A stretch of DNA of 64,000 bases. Source: Fratercula arctica. Its lineage: Eukaryota > Chordata > Aves > Charadriiformes > Alcidae. Of the stretch, positions 31,956-44,315 are shown one piece after another. Where the stretch lies: assembly GCA_947846985.1 (NCBI GenBank), contig CANTUZ010000025.1, positions 16,242,100 to 16,306,099 of the forward strand. The letters are read 5' to 3'. The stretch's first letter is position 1; every line of letters begins with the position of its first letter. A program made the translations under genes and the position numbers. The notes below the pieces were generated by a model, which made no database searches, was not told the origin of the DNA, and saw only the letters and a program-made list of their open reading frames with translations.

Positions 31956-34900
31956 GTAGATGTGCACAGATCTACAGATATGTTACTACTATGGATGCTA
32001 CCCCTCCGAACTTCCCCAACAGAGCAGGTATAGAACCCAAATCACAGCAATGCTGATGGGAAGGGACCTCTGTGGTTTACTCATCAACCTTGTACTCAAA
32101 GTAGGTCTGCCTTCTAGCCATGTCCCTTGTTATTCTCATGAAATAAAACTGTCAAACACTATACAGGTAGATTTGCACAACTGCAATTATACCTATGTTG
32201 TGGGACAGGCACCGAATGTAGCCCTCTCCTCACCATTGTCCAACCTGGTAGATCTAGAACGGTTTACTGCATCTCCCTTCTGGACTGGGTTTCTTTTCAA
32301 GGGAAACCAGTATGGGTAGGGAAAGTGGTGAGCACAAAAGCATTTACCCAAAGAAATGTTGGGGTGTACAGAGGGACAAGGACTTCAGTGTACACTGTGA
32401 GGAACTACTCTGCCCCACACACTTCCACTCAGTGCGGAATGGAAACCACTCAGAGGTGATTTCCCATATGCACACTGAATCACTGGCTGCCCTCATCACA
32501 TCAAGTGCAACCTTGCTACCTGTGAACTGAAGCAAGGACATGATACATGCACAGCCCCAATACTAGAACTCATTTCTAAGCTGAGAGAAGGGTGACTTGA
32601 GGAACTGTTGTCAGCTCTTGGCTGATAGGCAAAGGAAGCTTCAACTTAGACCTGGCTATAGGCCAAAAAGCAATACAGTGTAAACCAAACTGCACCAGTC
32701 CTGCAGGAAGAGCCTTACATTGTGACTGCAAGCATGAAGAATGATATAACATGGATTCAATGGTTTGTGGGGTTTTTTTTAATGCTGACCACAATGTGTG
32801 GTACAACTGCTAGAAATTATGATGCAGTAGTGCAGCCTTCTGAGCTGGAGAACACATTAAAATCTCTTCAGTAGATAATATCTGATCAACTTCTGATGCA
32901 ACTGTTTTCTCCTCCTGCTCCATTTGACAGCTGACCTCCCTGATACTCCAGTAAGACACAGATAGCGGCTGCACAGCTAAGGTAAACATGAAATGGTCTC
33001 TGTGACAGACCAGAAGAGTCACTGTTTTCCCATCCCTCTATGCTTAGAACACCCTAAATCAGATAGCAGTCTAGGACCCCAGCCATACCTAGCTCCCCCA
33101 AGCATTTAAAGCATGCAAGGAATGAAGAGGCACTGTAGTTGGAAGGCTGAGAAACAGTTTCGCTCATATTTTGTGTCACAGCAGTGCCTCTGCAGACACT
33201 TTTAGGATATATTTTTATACCATGGAAAGCAGTTGTGTAAACAGAAAGAACTAGTTGAGATACAACCATATGCAATAATAGTGACTGAATGATCTACTAA
33301 TGCTCAAAAGCTGGGAAAGGTGTGACATGAAGAACAATACAAAACCAATTGTCTTTGTATCAGGTATAAACCAGTGAAATGTGTGTCTGCACTTTGGGGT
33401 GATTAATTAGGTGGGTATGAATCAAAATATGAGAGTCACCTTTTAAGGGCAAAAGGCCCCTTTAAGGGCACAAAAGGTATTTATGCTGATGGCCAAAAAG
33501 GGCATTTCTGACTTTAGTTTCATTTACAGAAAACATTAATGTTACCTCATGGAATGTTATTTGAATCTGCGCACATCGCCAGCAGTTGAATAAGATGGGT
33601 TCTCCACACTCTGTGACAGAACTGACACTTACTAAATTATGCTGTTAAATACTGTAGTATGGCTATAAAATACAATGAAGGCCCATGGAAAGATGCCAGC
33701 CCTTTTCCAAGAAAGGGAAAGCAATTTTTGGAACCCTGCCTGCGGCACATAATTTTCACTTCCTCCCACTACAGTGCGAAGTGACATGAAAGGACTTGTA
33801 AAGTTAAGTCCAGGAGACTGGTGGGGATTAGGAGGAGTAAAGCTAAAGTTAGATCTTCAACAATAGCATTTGACCTGCTTGAACTTTGTGGGAAAAGGAG
33901 GAGGGAGCCAAATCTGCCACACATCTCCTTAGCAGCTCTCACTTGAAAGAAAATTAATTCCAGCCTGCAAAATGTACATTTTTTCAGAACAGATGGGGCC
34001 AAACATTTAAAATATAGAAACTTTTAATGGAGAAAACTGTTCATTGACAAGCAGCAAAACTTTTAGGAAAAGTTGCCAAGCAGCAAGATATTTCAGTATT
34101 TCATAGGAAAGAGTGCTCATCGAAGGAGAAGGTCAAGTAGCAGAGGATGGAAGCACAGCTTACACAAACTAAGGCTCCCATCAGGGACTGCAGCAATTCA
34201 CATAGGCCCTGACACATGCAACCAATAAGAAAGTCCAGCAGACCTAAAATGAAATTGTTTTCCTACTAATAATTACCAAGGAGGGGAAGTATGGAGGAGA
34301 AGTCAAAATTGACTTTTCTTTGTGGAAAATATTTCAGCAGGAAATGATTTGTCCTTCTCCAGAGGCCATAATCTGATTTGTCACATTGTATGAGTGCCTA
34401 AAACCCTTCATTGCAGGAACACAGAGCAAAAGATGCTGCCTGACACACAAAATTTAACCAAGAAACAACAAAAAAAACCCCCAAAACCGAAAAAAATAGA
34501 TGCAAACTGTTCAGGTGAAGAGAGGAAAAGCCTTTGACAGCAGATACAATATGCTGCCCGTCTCTTTGCTACATTTTTATAGAGGACAGTTAGTTTATTG
34601 GAGGAAGGGATTAATCAGAGGAATAGAAATATGAGGTGGAGGTGGTAAGCGAAGTTCCACAGGACTTGCTTTCCTAGGTCTGGATGTTATCTTCATGTAT
34701 TTCTTATATTCCTGCACGTATAAATTTGTGCACCAATCCAGCATTCAGACAGTCTCTGAAAATAAAACACTCAGCTTAAAATACATGTCCTTAGTTGTCT
34801 TGGGCATAGTCGTCTTGCAGATGGTCAAAAATGGAGAGCAGCAGAATTTTCTTAGTGAATGTTTAAACACAGGAGATCTTGGACTTACCCAAAGTGCCCT

Positions 34901-35049
34901 ATATTCATCTGCTGGGCCTGGTGTTAGCTGGAGTTGACTCCTCATTACACACTGTCTCTAGAGTAGACTGAGCTTGAGGCATGATTTTCAAATTTTCAAA
35001 GTCAGAATAACTCTGGTGGCTGCAGAAATTCTTCAAAGGGTTCCTAGAG

Positions 35050-35074
35050 ATAAGGTAGCTCAGAGCTACCTTAT
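35050..35074. repeat. Perfect palindrome, 12-bp arms, 1-base centre
   Basis: ATAAGGTAGCTC, then A, then GAGCTACCTTAT. The arms match without a mismatch. Confidence 0.95.
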
Positions 35075-36395
35075 TCCAGCCAACCTACTTAAAACTCTGT
35101 CCAGTCCAGGTACATGTGGACAGTGATTGCCAGAAAGTACTTCTTAGGAAAAGGATTTGAAAGGAGTTATTAAGGTTACTGATATAGGACAGCCTGAACA
35201 GCTCATGTCCAGCCCCTCCATTACAATGGAGGAAAATAGTGGTAAAAAAGCACTTTGCTTTAGTGCCAGGATCCCTGACACATTCACAAAATATGCATGT
35301 ACTATGCAGGGAAACACTACCATCTTCATGAGTGTGCAGGCTCTGATGGGTGGACCTGAAACATAGGAAACAGAATTAAGCCCTGTAACTCAAAATAAAG
35401 GTTATGCTAAACAAAATCCCCCATGCTAATAGTGTAGGAGTCACTTTCCTTACCCCTCTTTAGCTTTTTCTTCATCTCCAGTGCACTCATGGAGCAAAAT
35501 TCTCAATGCCATTCTCTCTGTCTCTGTAGGTATTCTGGTTTACTACACTGTATGCATCCCTCCAAGGACAACTATGGTGGAAATGGTCCCGTCTAGATTT
35601 CAGTGCATACATCTGAGCCTGAGGTCTATGCCAGAGTTTGTCTAAGCAGATCTCTAGTCAACGGACCTAGCTGCTTCATCCAGTGGCATGCACGAAACCT
35701 TCACATCCTTCTTTAGTGCTGCAGCCATGAGGCTGCTCCCTTCCGCTCTTCTTGGCTGCAGGTTGAGATGTTGAAGTGTCCATCTGAACTTACCCTGGCT
35801 GGGAGGATTCGTCACCAAGCTGGCCCATGCAGTATAAGGCTGCATCCAAGTACTTCCCTCTTCGCACTTCCCAGGGAGGGCAAAGCTGTTCGCAGAGCTG
35901 ACAGTAAAGCAGAGGGGAGGCAGAACAACTACAGCATACAGAGGTAAGGAGGTCCTCACCCCTAGCATCAAGGGCTTAACAGAGTTGCTCTGAGTCAAAG
36001 TATAGCAAATCAACAATTTTACATCCCCTACTGAAATTCAGACTGAACTTATAGACCTCACTGGTGCACAGGAAGAAAGTAGAGGAAGGGGTTTGTACCT
36101 AAATTCTGGTCAGTGAATGAAGGAAATGCCTACATTTCCTGTCTAGTCCATAGGGAGGGACAGGTGTTTTTCAAGGCTTCAGAGAGACTTCTATTACTGA
36201 AGCTGGCAGACAGGAGCTTGAAAAAACCCCACACCCTCTCAGATGGCTGGATAGCAAATGTCAAAGTCTCTGCCATTGGCTTCACTATCTACCTAAAACA
36301 GAGATGCAAGCGTGGTGCCTAACCTAGGCAGACCTGTTAATACTCAGCTTTTGTATTTTAACCTCACCAGAGCCTCCAGTTTTGGTGAAATATAT

Positions 36396-36434
36396 GCAGC
36401 AGCAGAGCGCAGCAGCAGAGCACAGCAGCAGAGC
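36396..36434. repeat. 13-bp unit repeated three times
   Basis: GCAGCAGCAGAGC, GCAGCAGCAGAGC and ACAGCAGCAGAGC are head to tail, with one mismatch. Confidence 0.95.
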
Positions 36435-36560
36435 TAAAGTCCATAGATCATGGAGTTAAATATCCTACTGTGGGCTAAGAGTAAGTGCACACAGTTTCAA
36501 TCTGTGTGTTGGTTAAAGTTATGAGCAGGTGAGAAAAGGGTATTTATAATGAAAATGGCA

Positions 36561-36616
36561 ATTCAACCTCAATTATAGTGTGCGAGTGTCTGCACACTAT
36601 AAACTGGAGGTTGAAT
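36561..36616. repeat. Imperfect inverted repeat able to form a 56-nt hairpin
   Basis: ATTCAACCTC pairs with GAGGTTGAAT (10 bp) and ATAGTGTGC with GCACACTAT (9 bp). A 4/6-base internal loop separates them and the terminal loop is 8 bases. The form resembles a microRNA precursor or a tiny MITE remnant; nothing in the sequence decides between them. Confidence 0.85.
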
Positions 36617-38173
36617 AATGAGGCAAGTATACTGAAGGATAGACTTTGTTTCTATTTCACAGCCTGGAATTCTTACTAAATTCATCAGATCACTTCAGTT
36701 GGCCTGAAAACTGTATCAGTATAACTGATTTTAAATGGTTTTATTGTACATTAAGACTGCAAGAAAAGATACAGGCAGGGAAAAATCTCATAGCGAAAGA
36801 GAACTTGAGGATATAATGTATCTGAGATTTGAAAGCACTAAGCGCTAAAAGATGTAGATATCAGTTTTTTGGGCTTCTTAATCTTGATGAATAAATGAAT
36901 AAAATGCCTTAAAAAAATTGCAGTCTTTCTTTGAAGTGATTTCTAGCATGTTAATGATCAAGAGAAGCTGGCAAAGGAGATAACTTTCCTCAATAAGCTC
37001 TAACCACAGAGACTATGAGACAAACCTGAATTGTAACCAAATATATGCATTGCAAAATATGACAAAGGAAGTGAAGAACAGAGGCTCTTAAGCTGTTTGT
37101 AATGTATTTGCATACAGGTGTGTTGACTGCAGGACTTTGTGATGTTGCCAAAGCTTTAATGGAGACTTGCATCCTTCCAATTCTTCCATATGCAGGTATT
37201 TAGACAAGGCTCTCCTGTGTCATATTTGTTTACCTTACTACCCCAAAAAGGAGAATAGGACCCAAATTGAAAGACAGAGCAGAGAATCAGAAGCCTTTAT
37301 CTACTACTGTAAGCATCCCACCCAGCATGTACACACACACATCCCCCCAGCTAATGCCAAAGGGGCCTGAATTGCCCACCTCCCTCATTTCTATTAGGAA
37401 TGTCTCCTAGGTACTGCTGGAAAAATTAAAGACTCACCAATAGAAAGCACAGCATCTCATTCCCTCAATGCAGTTGACAAAGGAGACATGTCCCCACACT
37501 TTGCAAGACAGGAAGGGAAAGTCTTGTTGGTCTCCTCACATGGCCTTGCCCCAGGAGACACCAAGGACTGGAGGAAATTGCAGCTGAGACAGAGAGCATC
37601 AGGCACTGATGGGAAACTTGGCTGATGAAAATGTGGGTTCTCCCAGATTTAACAAGATGTCAAAGAAAATGGCAAATGAGAAAAGGGTGCTGAAGACTGA
37701 AATTTTGAAGGTATCACCTCCAGCAATATTTTCACCTCTCAATTTTACTGGCTTACAGGGCTTGCAGATAATGCTCTTGTCTCTTCCTGTCTTTGAACCC
37801 TCTCCAGCACCCACATCACCCACACACCCTTTTTCCCTCCTGGCCCCACAAAACTCTAGCTAATGACACAGTTGATTATATCTTTCATCATTTTTATTGT
37901 TATCCACCTGCAGATTAATAAAACAGTGCTCCGGCTGACCACATTCCCTAAATTATCATAAAGGCTTCACCTTAAATACTTCTGTGTGACATCCAGGAAT
38001 AAATTCAGTCCCTTCCAGCCAAGCATATCTGCGAGAGCGTGCAGCACAATGATTTGCAGTGACATGGCCCTTATTCTCACCACACAGAGCAGAAATTAAC
38101 ACTCTGTAACCAAGCCGCAAAAACAAAATTACCAGCGACTGGTACCAGAGACACAGACGTGGAAAAAGAAGAG

Positions 38174-38500
38174 TGTTCCGGTTTGGCCTCAGATGGCAAC
38201 AAAGAACCACGTGTCACTCACTCAGCGCTTCCCAGTATGAAAAAAATCAGAAGAAAAAGACAAAACTCTTGGGTTGAGACAAAGGCAGTTTAACAGAACA
38301 GCAAAGGGAACAAGAAAACAATAACACCGACAGAGGAATATACAAACACGATTAAAGAACCACTACTCACCAATCAGAAGAGGGACACACCAGCACACTC
38401 CAAACCCAACTTCCTGCCCCCTCCCCTCCTCTTAATCTCAGGGTGAGCGTGGCTCACATGGCATGGAATACTTAACCCTGTCCCCGCCGGAACCAGGACA
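38174..38500 (-). repeat. L2 3' LTR
   Basis: 327 bp; on the minus strand TGTCCTGGTTCCGG...CCGGAACA. By eye it has 33 differences from the L2 5' LTR. Its start (TGTCCTGGTTCCGG) matches the L1 5' LTR better than the L2 5' LTR does. Confidence 0.88.
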
Positions 38501-38516
38501 TTATCCACCCCTTATT
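38501..38516 (-). promoter_or_regulatory. L2 polypurine tract
   Basis: Minus strand AATAAGGGGTGGATAA, identical to that of L1, directly against the LTR. Confidence 0.7.
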
Positions 38517-38797
38517 CCATACCATTTTTGCCATGCCCAGATCTTACAGTTTTCAGAACATGTGACTGGTGTACCCGGCGTAGCTCATGCACACAGTCCA
38601 TGGGCCAAAGATGCAGATCTTGAAGAAGTTGCTGGGCATCAACTCTGATCCCATCACCACTTTGCTTTACTCAATTCTTCATCAAAGTCCATCTGTCCTT
38701 AATTTGGGTGATTCTTACTGCAGTACAGCTGATAGCAATTATAGTAACGAGGACATACAGTGACAGTGTTGCACACAATTTGATTCATTGGCTATTC

Positions 38798-41700
38798 TCA
38801 CCCCAAAATCAAGTCCCCATGAGGTACACATGGGACTTCCCCATCCTTCTGCATCACCCACCAAGTGCACCCAGGTCCTTGGGCAAAAGCAATCCCACGG
38901 ATGGGTTTGCCTTTGCCTGAGGCAGGACTAACCCAGACTGTCTTCCCTAACATATTCTTCATGTGCACTATGGGGACTTTATCCTCTTCTATGGTACGTG
39001 GAAGTTTTGACTGGGCAGGGCCAGCCCGATTGGTAGATCCCCTGGTGTTAACTAGCCAGGTAGCCTTTGCTAAATGTGCATCCCAATGTTTTAAGGTCCC
39101 ACCACCCATTGCTCTCAGTGTAGTTTTTAACAGTCCATTGTACTGTTCTATCTTCCCAGAGGCTGGTGCGTGATAGGGGATGTGATATACCCACTCAAAA
39201 CCATGCTCTTTGGCCCAGGTGTCTATGAGGCTGTTTCGGAAATGAGTCCCGTTGTCCGACTCAGTTCTCTCTGGGGTACCATGTCGCCACAGGACTTGCT
39301 TTTCAAGGCCCAGGATAGTATTCCGGGCAGTGGCATGGGCACAGGGTATGTTTCCAGCCATCCAGTGGTTGCTTCCACCATTGTGAGCACATAGCGCTTG
39401 CCTTGATGGGTTCGTGGCAGTGTGATATAATCAATCTGCCAGGCCTCCCCATATTTATATTTCAACCATCGTCCTCCATACCAAAGAGGCTTCAAACGCT
39501 TGGCTTCCTTGATTGCAGCGCATGTCTCACATTCATGGATGACCTGTGCAATCGTGTCCATGGTCAAGTCCACCCCTCGGTCACGAGCCCATCTATATGT
39601 CACATCTCTTCCTTGATGGCCTGAGGTCTCATGGGCCCACTGAGCTATGAATAGTTCACCCTTATGCTGCCAGTCCAGATCCACCTGAGGCACTTCAATC
39701 CTAGCAGCCCGATCCACCTGCTGGTTGTTCTGATGTTCCTCTGTGGCCCGATTCTTCGGTACGTGGGCATCTACGTGGCGTACTTTCACAACCAGATTCT
39801 CTATCCGGGCAGCAATATCTTGCCATAGTTCAGCAGCCCAGATGGGTTTGCCTCTGTGCTGCCAGTTGCCCTGCTTCCACTGCTGTAACCACCCCCACAG
39901 AGCATTTGCCACCATCCATGAGTCAGTGTAGAGATAAAGGACTGGCCATTTTTCTCGCTCGGCGATGTCCAAAGCCAGCTGAATGGCTTTCACCTCTGCA
40001 CACTGGCTCGATTCACCTTGTCCTTCACTGGCTTCTGCAACTTGTCGTGTAGGACTCCACACAGCAGCCTTCCACTTTCGATGCTTTCCCACAATCCGGC
40101 AGGACCCATCAGTGAACAGGGCATATTTCTTCTCATTTTCTGGCAGTTTATTATATGGTGGGGCCTCTTCCGCATGCGTCACCTCCTCCTCTGGTGACAT
40201 TCCAAAATCCTTGCCTTCTGGCCAGTCCATGATCACTTCCAGAATTCCGGGGCGACTGGGGTTTCCCATTCGAGTTCGCTGTGTGATCAGTGCAATCCAC
40301 TTACTCCATGTAGCATCAAGTTGCATGATGTGTGGGTGCGGACTCTTTCCTTGAACATCTAGCCCAGCACTCACAGTCGAGGTGCTAAGAGGGGCTGTGC
40401 TTCTGTACCAACCACCTCCAAAGCAGCTCGAACCCCTTCATATGCTGCCAATATCTCCTTTTCTGTTGGAGTGTAGCGGGCTTCGGATCCTCTGTATCCC
40501 CGACTCCAAAACCCTAGGGGTCGACCTCGGGTCTCCCCTGGTGCTTTCTGCCAGAGGCTCCAGGTAGGGCCATTCTCCCTGGCTGCGGTGTAGAGCACGT
40601 TTTTAACATCTTGTCCTGCCCGGACTGGCCCCAGGGCCACTGCATGGACTATTTCCTGTTTGATTTATTCAAAAGCTTGTCGTTGCTCAGGACCCCATTT
40701 AAAATTGTTCTTCTTCCGGGTTACTTGATACAGAGGGCTTACAATCAGACTGTAATCTGGGATATGCATCCTCCAAAAACCCACAATGCCTAAGAAAGCT
40801 CGTGTTTCCTTTTTGCTAGTTGGTGGAGACATAGCTGCTATTTTGTTGATCACATCCATTGGGATCTGACGGCATCCATCTTGCCATTATAAGAACTACA
40901 TCTCCTGTGCAGGTCCCTTGACCTTACTTCGTTTTATGGCAAAACCAGCTTTCAGAAGTATTCGGACCATTTTATCCCCTTTCTCAAAAACTTCTTCTGC
41001 TGTGTTTCCCCATACAATGATGTCATCAATGTATTGCAGATGTTCTGGGGCTTCACCCTGTTCCAGGGCAGTCTGGATCAGTCCATGGCAAATGGTGGGG
41101 CTGTGTTTCCACCCCTGGGGCAGTCGATTCCAGGTGTACTGGATGCCTCTCCAAGTGAAAGCAAACTGTGGCCTGCACTCTGCTGCCAAAGGGATTGAGA
41201 AAAATGCATTTGCTATATCAATCGTGGCATACCACTTGGCTGCCTTGGACTCCAGTTCCTACTGGAGTTCTAGCATGTCCGGCACAGCAGCGCTCAGCGG
41301 TGGCGTGACTTCATTCAGGCCACGATAGTCTACAGTTAGCCTCCACTCTCCATTAGATTTTCGCACCGGCCATATGGGACTGTTAAAGGGTGAGCGAGTC
41401 TTGCTGATCACTCCTTGAACCTCTAGCTGACGAATCCGCTTATGGATGGGAATCAGAGAGTCTCGGTTAGTGCGATATTGCTGCCGATGCACTGTTGTGG
41501 TAGCAATCGGCACCTGCTGTTCTTCGATCCTCAACAACCCCACAACAGAAGGGTCCTCCGAGAGACCAGGCAAGGTAGACAACTGTTTAACTTCCTCTGT
41601 CTCCAAGGCAGCTATGCCAAAGGCCCACCGATACCCCTTTGGGTCCTTAAAATACCCTCTCCTGAGGTAATACCAAGGATGCATGGAGCCTCTGGGCCAG

Positions 41701-41962
41701 TCACAATGGGATGCTTTTGCCACTCATTCCCAGTTAGGCTCACTTCCGCCTCCAGTACAGTCAACTCTTGGGATCCCCCTGTGACCCCAGAAATACAAAT
41801 GGGTTCTGCCCCTCTATAGCTTGATGGTATCAGAGTGCACTGTGCTCCTGTGTCCACTAGAGCCTTATACTCCTGTGGGTCCGATGTGCCAGGCCATCGA
41901 ATCCACACTGTCCAATAAACCCGGTTGTCCCTTTCCTCCACCTGGCTGGAGGCAGGGCCCCT
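38798..41962 (-). pseudogene. pol: L2 pol: protease, RT, RNase H, integrase, broken
   Basis: Protease (LVDTGAQCTLIP) is in the frame 41941-41612. A 4-bp loss near 41670 shifts into the RT frame 41723-41259, which ends at the same UAG as in L1 (41259-41261). RT continues 41189-40896 with YIDDIIVWG; the catalytic YIDD codons are 41022-41033. Further breaks: TAG near 40896, TAA (a CAA in L1) near 40665, TGA near 40371, and a 1-bp loss near 39340 that splits integrase into frames 40374-39223 and 39361-38798. RNase H (FTDGSC, YTDSW), the integrase HETSGH/CETC zinc motif and the D,D-35-E acids are all present. It cannot give full-length protein. Confidence 0.87.
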
Positions 41963-43391
41963 CTAATGCTGGTCATGGTATGCGGTACTCACTTCTTGCA
42001 GAAATGACTTGGAGGTTCCTTCAAGAGGATCAGAAGCAAGATCAGGCCTTCTGCTCTGTCTGGGGAACTGCCCACTGGAAACTGGGGCGGCACTTTTCCT
42101 GGAGGGATCCCCTTTTGTGGTTGTCCTTCCTTGCAACTCCTGTACCCGTGTCCGCAGGATCCAAGTAGGTTGTCCATCCCACTTCCTCATGTCCTCTCCA
42201 TGGTCTTGCAGGTAGAACCACAGGGTGCCTCGTGGTGTGTACCCTCTGTACTCTCTCTCTTGAGTGGGGAAAATGCCTGCTCCTAATAGCTGAGAAGCTG
42301 GCCCGTACAGGTGGGGAGTAGGACATATTCTCTTCAAGTTGATGGACCTTCCTGGACAGTTTCTCCACAGCTGAGACAAGGGGGGAAGAGAGGCTTTCTT
42401 CATATCGCCGGAGCCGGCCAGCCACCTCATCCACCGTTGGTCCCTCTTCACCTTTCCATTCCATTACTGCCAGTGAGTTGGCATATGACGATGGTGCACT
42501 CCGTACAAACTTCCGCCACATGGGCCTTGTGCAGTGCACCTCATCAGGGTCCGTGGGTAAGTCTGTATTGTCCAAGTCATAATAAATCATCTCCCGCATG
42601 GCTAATTCTCTCAGGTACTGGATACCTCTTTCCATGGTGGTCCACTTGCTTGGTTGACATACAACATCTTCACTGAAGGGGTACCTCTCCCTCATGCCTG
42701 ACAGGAGTCGTTTCCAGAGGCTGAGGGCTTGGGTCTTCTTTCCAATTGCCTTGTCAATGCCCTCTTCCCTAGACAGGGATCCCAGCTGCCTGGCTTCCCT
42801 ACCCTCTAATTCCAGGCTACTGGCCCCGTTATCCCAACACCGAAGCAGCCAGGTGACAATGTGCTCACCTGAAAGTCGGCTAAAATCTTTTCACATATCC
42901 CTCAGCTCACTCAGGGACAGGGATCGGGTAATTATCTCTGGTTCTGCCTCTTCCTCCTGTCCTTGTGATGGCCCTGGTTTATCGTCATCTCTTACTAAGC
43001 GAACTCATTTCTTTGTGTACTTCTTCTTTTGTATGGGGGCAACGGATACTGGCATGGGTTGGTTCCCTGGTTCAGCAGCAGTGGCTGCCGCAGGGGTTGA
43101 CGTAGCTACAGTGCCTGCCACAGGGGCCGCAGCAGCCGCAGCGCCTGCCGCAGGGGCCGCAGCGCCTGCTGGTCTGGTCTCTGTCTCTTTCTCCTGAGGG
43201 TGCTGCATAGCACTGAGCAGTGCCTGGTAGACACTAGCCATGGCCCAGCACAGTGCGGTGAGTTGTGCCTCTCTAGAATAGCCACAGCATTTTCCCTTCA
43301 GATATTCTACTATTCTATCAGGGTCCTGTAGTTGTTCAGGGGTGAAGTCCCAGACCATTGGAGGTGAGAAGTTCTCTAAGTACCTGCCCAT
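41963..43391 (-). pseudogene. gag: L2 gag
   Basis: Starts MGRYLENF at 43391. The Ala-rich repeat is short (43076-43170). A TGA after KKYTKK (about 43005) and a second TGA about 120 bp later are private to L2; the capsid-like part is then open to 42042. As in L1, the C-terminal TPRGTLWFYL segment is in another frame, reached near an (AG)5 run, and ends at UAG 41963-41965 before protease. Confidence 0.75.
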
Positions 43392-43884
43392 GGTCTCCCA
43401 CCTGCCATGCCACCCCTGACTGTCCAGCCTTGCAGCCAGATCTCTGGGTGGTAGTCTTAAATAGTCGTTTAACCCTAAACGAGACTTGGAACATATTCAG
43501 CAGACATAACACTAAGACCATGCTGGTTTGAGCATCCCAAGGATATTCAAAATTCTCAAAAGCTGTCATACCTGACCCGAAGGAGAAAAGGGAGGCAAAA
43601 GAGCTGGGGAAAGTGTCCCCCCCTGTTTCCCCCATAGACTGGGTGTAATTATTAATGAATTCTGAGAGGTGGTGCCCAATGTACGGACAGGACAGCAATA
43701 CCACATAAACACCCCAAAATAACCGTCTAACAAGTGATGTTATCATATCATAAGCCGATATTGCACAGGACAGTAAAATGATAATCCTCATCCCCCTGCC
43801 AGAAGTAACAAATATCATCACAGGGAGTGCATAAAACACATAAGAGTTTACATAACACAGCCATGAGAACAAACTAAGCAACAT
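43336..43884 (-). CDS. Hydrophobic ORF upstream of gag, L2 copy
   Basis: 182 codons, the same start, length and frame as the L1 copy, with 8 residue differences and no stop or indel, while gag and pol around it have at least eight breaks. The predicted membrane segments are unchanged except Trp54 to Arg at the edge of the third. The run of seven G that could slip is kept. It is the only gene of L2 still intact; being short, that may be chance. Confidence 0.58.
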   Translation of the reverse strand: MLLSLFSWLCYVNSYVFYALPVMIFVTSGRGMRIIILLSCAISAYDMITSLVRRLFWGVYVVLLSCPYIGHHLSEFINNYTQSMGETGGDTFPSSFASLFSFGSGMTAFENFEYPWDAQTSMVLVLCLLNMFQVSFRVKRLFKTTTQRSGCKAGQSGVAWQVGDHGQVLRELLTSNGLGLHP

Positions 43885-43962
43885 AGTGATCAGTGACTAT
43901 TTACCGAACAAATTCACTTTTTCAAGCTCTAGTTGGATTCTGTCATTATCTCAACCCTTCAA

Positions 43963-43980
43963 GCCCCACATTGGGCGCCA
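43963..43980 (-). promoter_or_regulatory. L2 primer-binding site, tRNA-Lys1,2 type
   Basis: Minus strand TGGCGCCCAATGTGGGGC, one mismatch to the tRNA-Lys1,2 complement and at a different position from the L1 mismatch. A perfect site in the parent is therefore likely. Confidence 0.88.
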
Positions 43981-43988
43981 AAAAGGAT

Positions 43989-44315
43989 TGTAGTGGTTTG
44001 GCCTCAAATGGCAACAAAGAACCACGTGTCGCTCACTCAGCTCTTCCCGGTACGGGAAGGATCAGAAGAAAAAAGCAAAACTCTTGGGTTGAGACAAAGG
44101 CAGTTTAACAGAACAGCAAAGGGAACAAGAAAACAATAACACCGACAGAGGAATATACAAACGCAATTACGGAACCACCACTCACCAACCAGACCAGGGA
44201 CACACCAGCCTGCTCCAAGCCCAACTTCCTGCCCCCTCCCCTCCTTTTAATTTCAGGGTGGGCTTGGCTCACATGGCATGGAATACTTAACCCTGTCCCC
44301 GCCAGATCCAAGACA
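43989..44315 (-). repeat. L2 5' LTR
   Basis: 327 bp, minus strand TGTCTTGGATCTGG...CCACTACA, with TG...CA termini. It retains the CCCGTACCGGG palindrome lost from the L2 3' LTR. Confidence 0.88.

Larger units (their letters stand above)
31956..38168. other. Unassigned noncoding DNA left of L2
   Basis: No recognised gene or mobile element. It holds three small structures listed separately: a perfect palindrome (35050), a 13-bp triplet repeat (36396) and a long hairpin (36561). Confidence 0.5.
38174..44315 (-). mobile_element. ERVL-like provirus L2, inverted relative to L1
   Basis: It has the same order as L1 on the minus strand: LTR, Lys1,2 primer site, hydrophobic ORF, gag, pol, polypurine tract, LTR, no env. 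Both LTRs are complete. Unlike L1 it keeps the RT YIDD motif but has many more stops and small indels. The flanks are AAGAG (38169-38173) and GGGAG (44316-44320), so no clean target duplication is present, and its two LTRs differ by about 10%. Both facts suggest recombination between proviruses after insertion. Confidence 0.88.
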
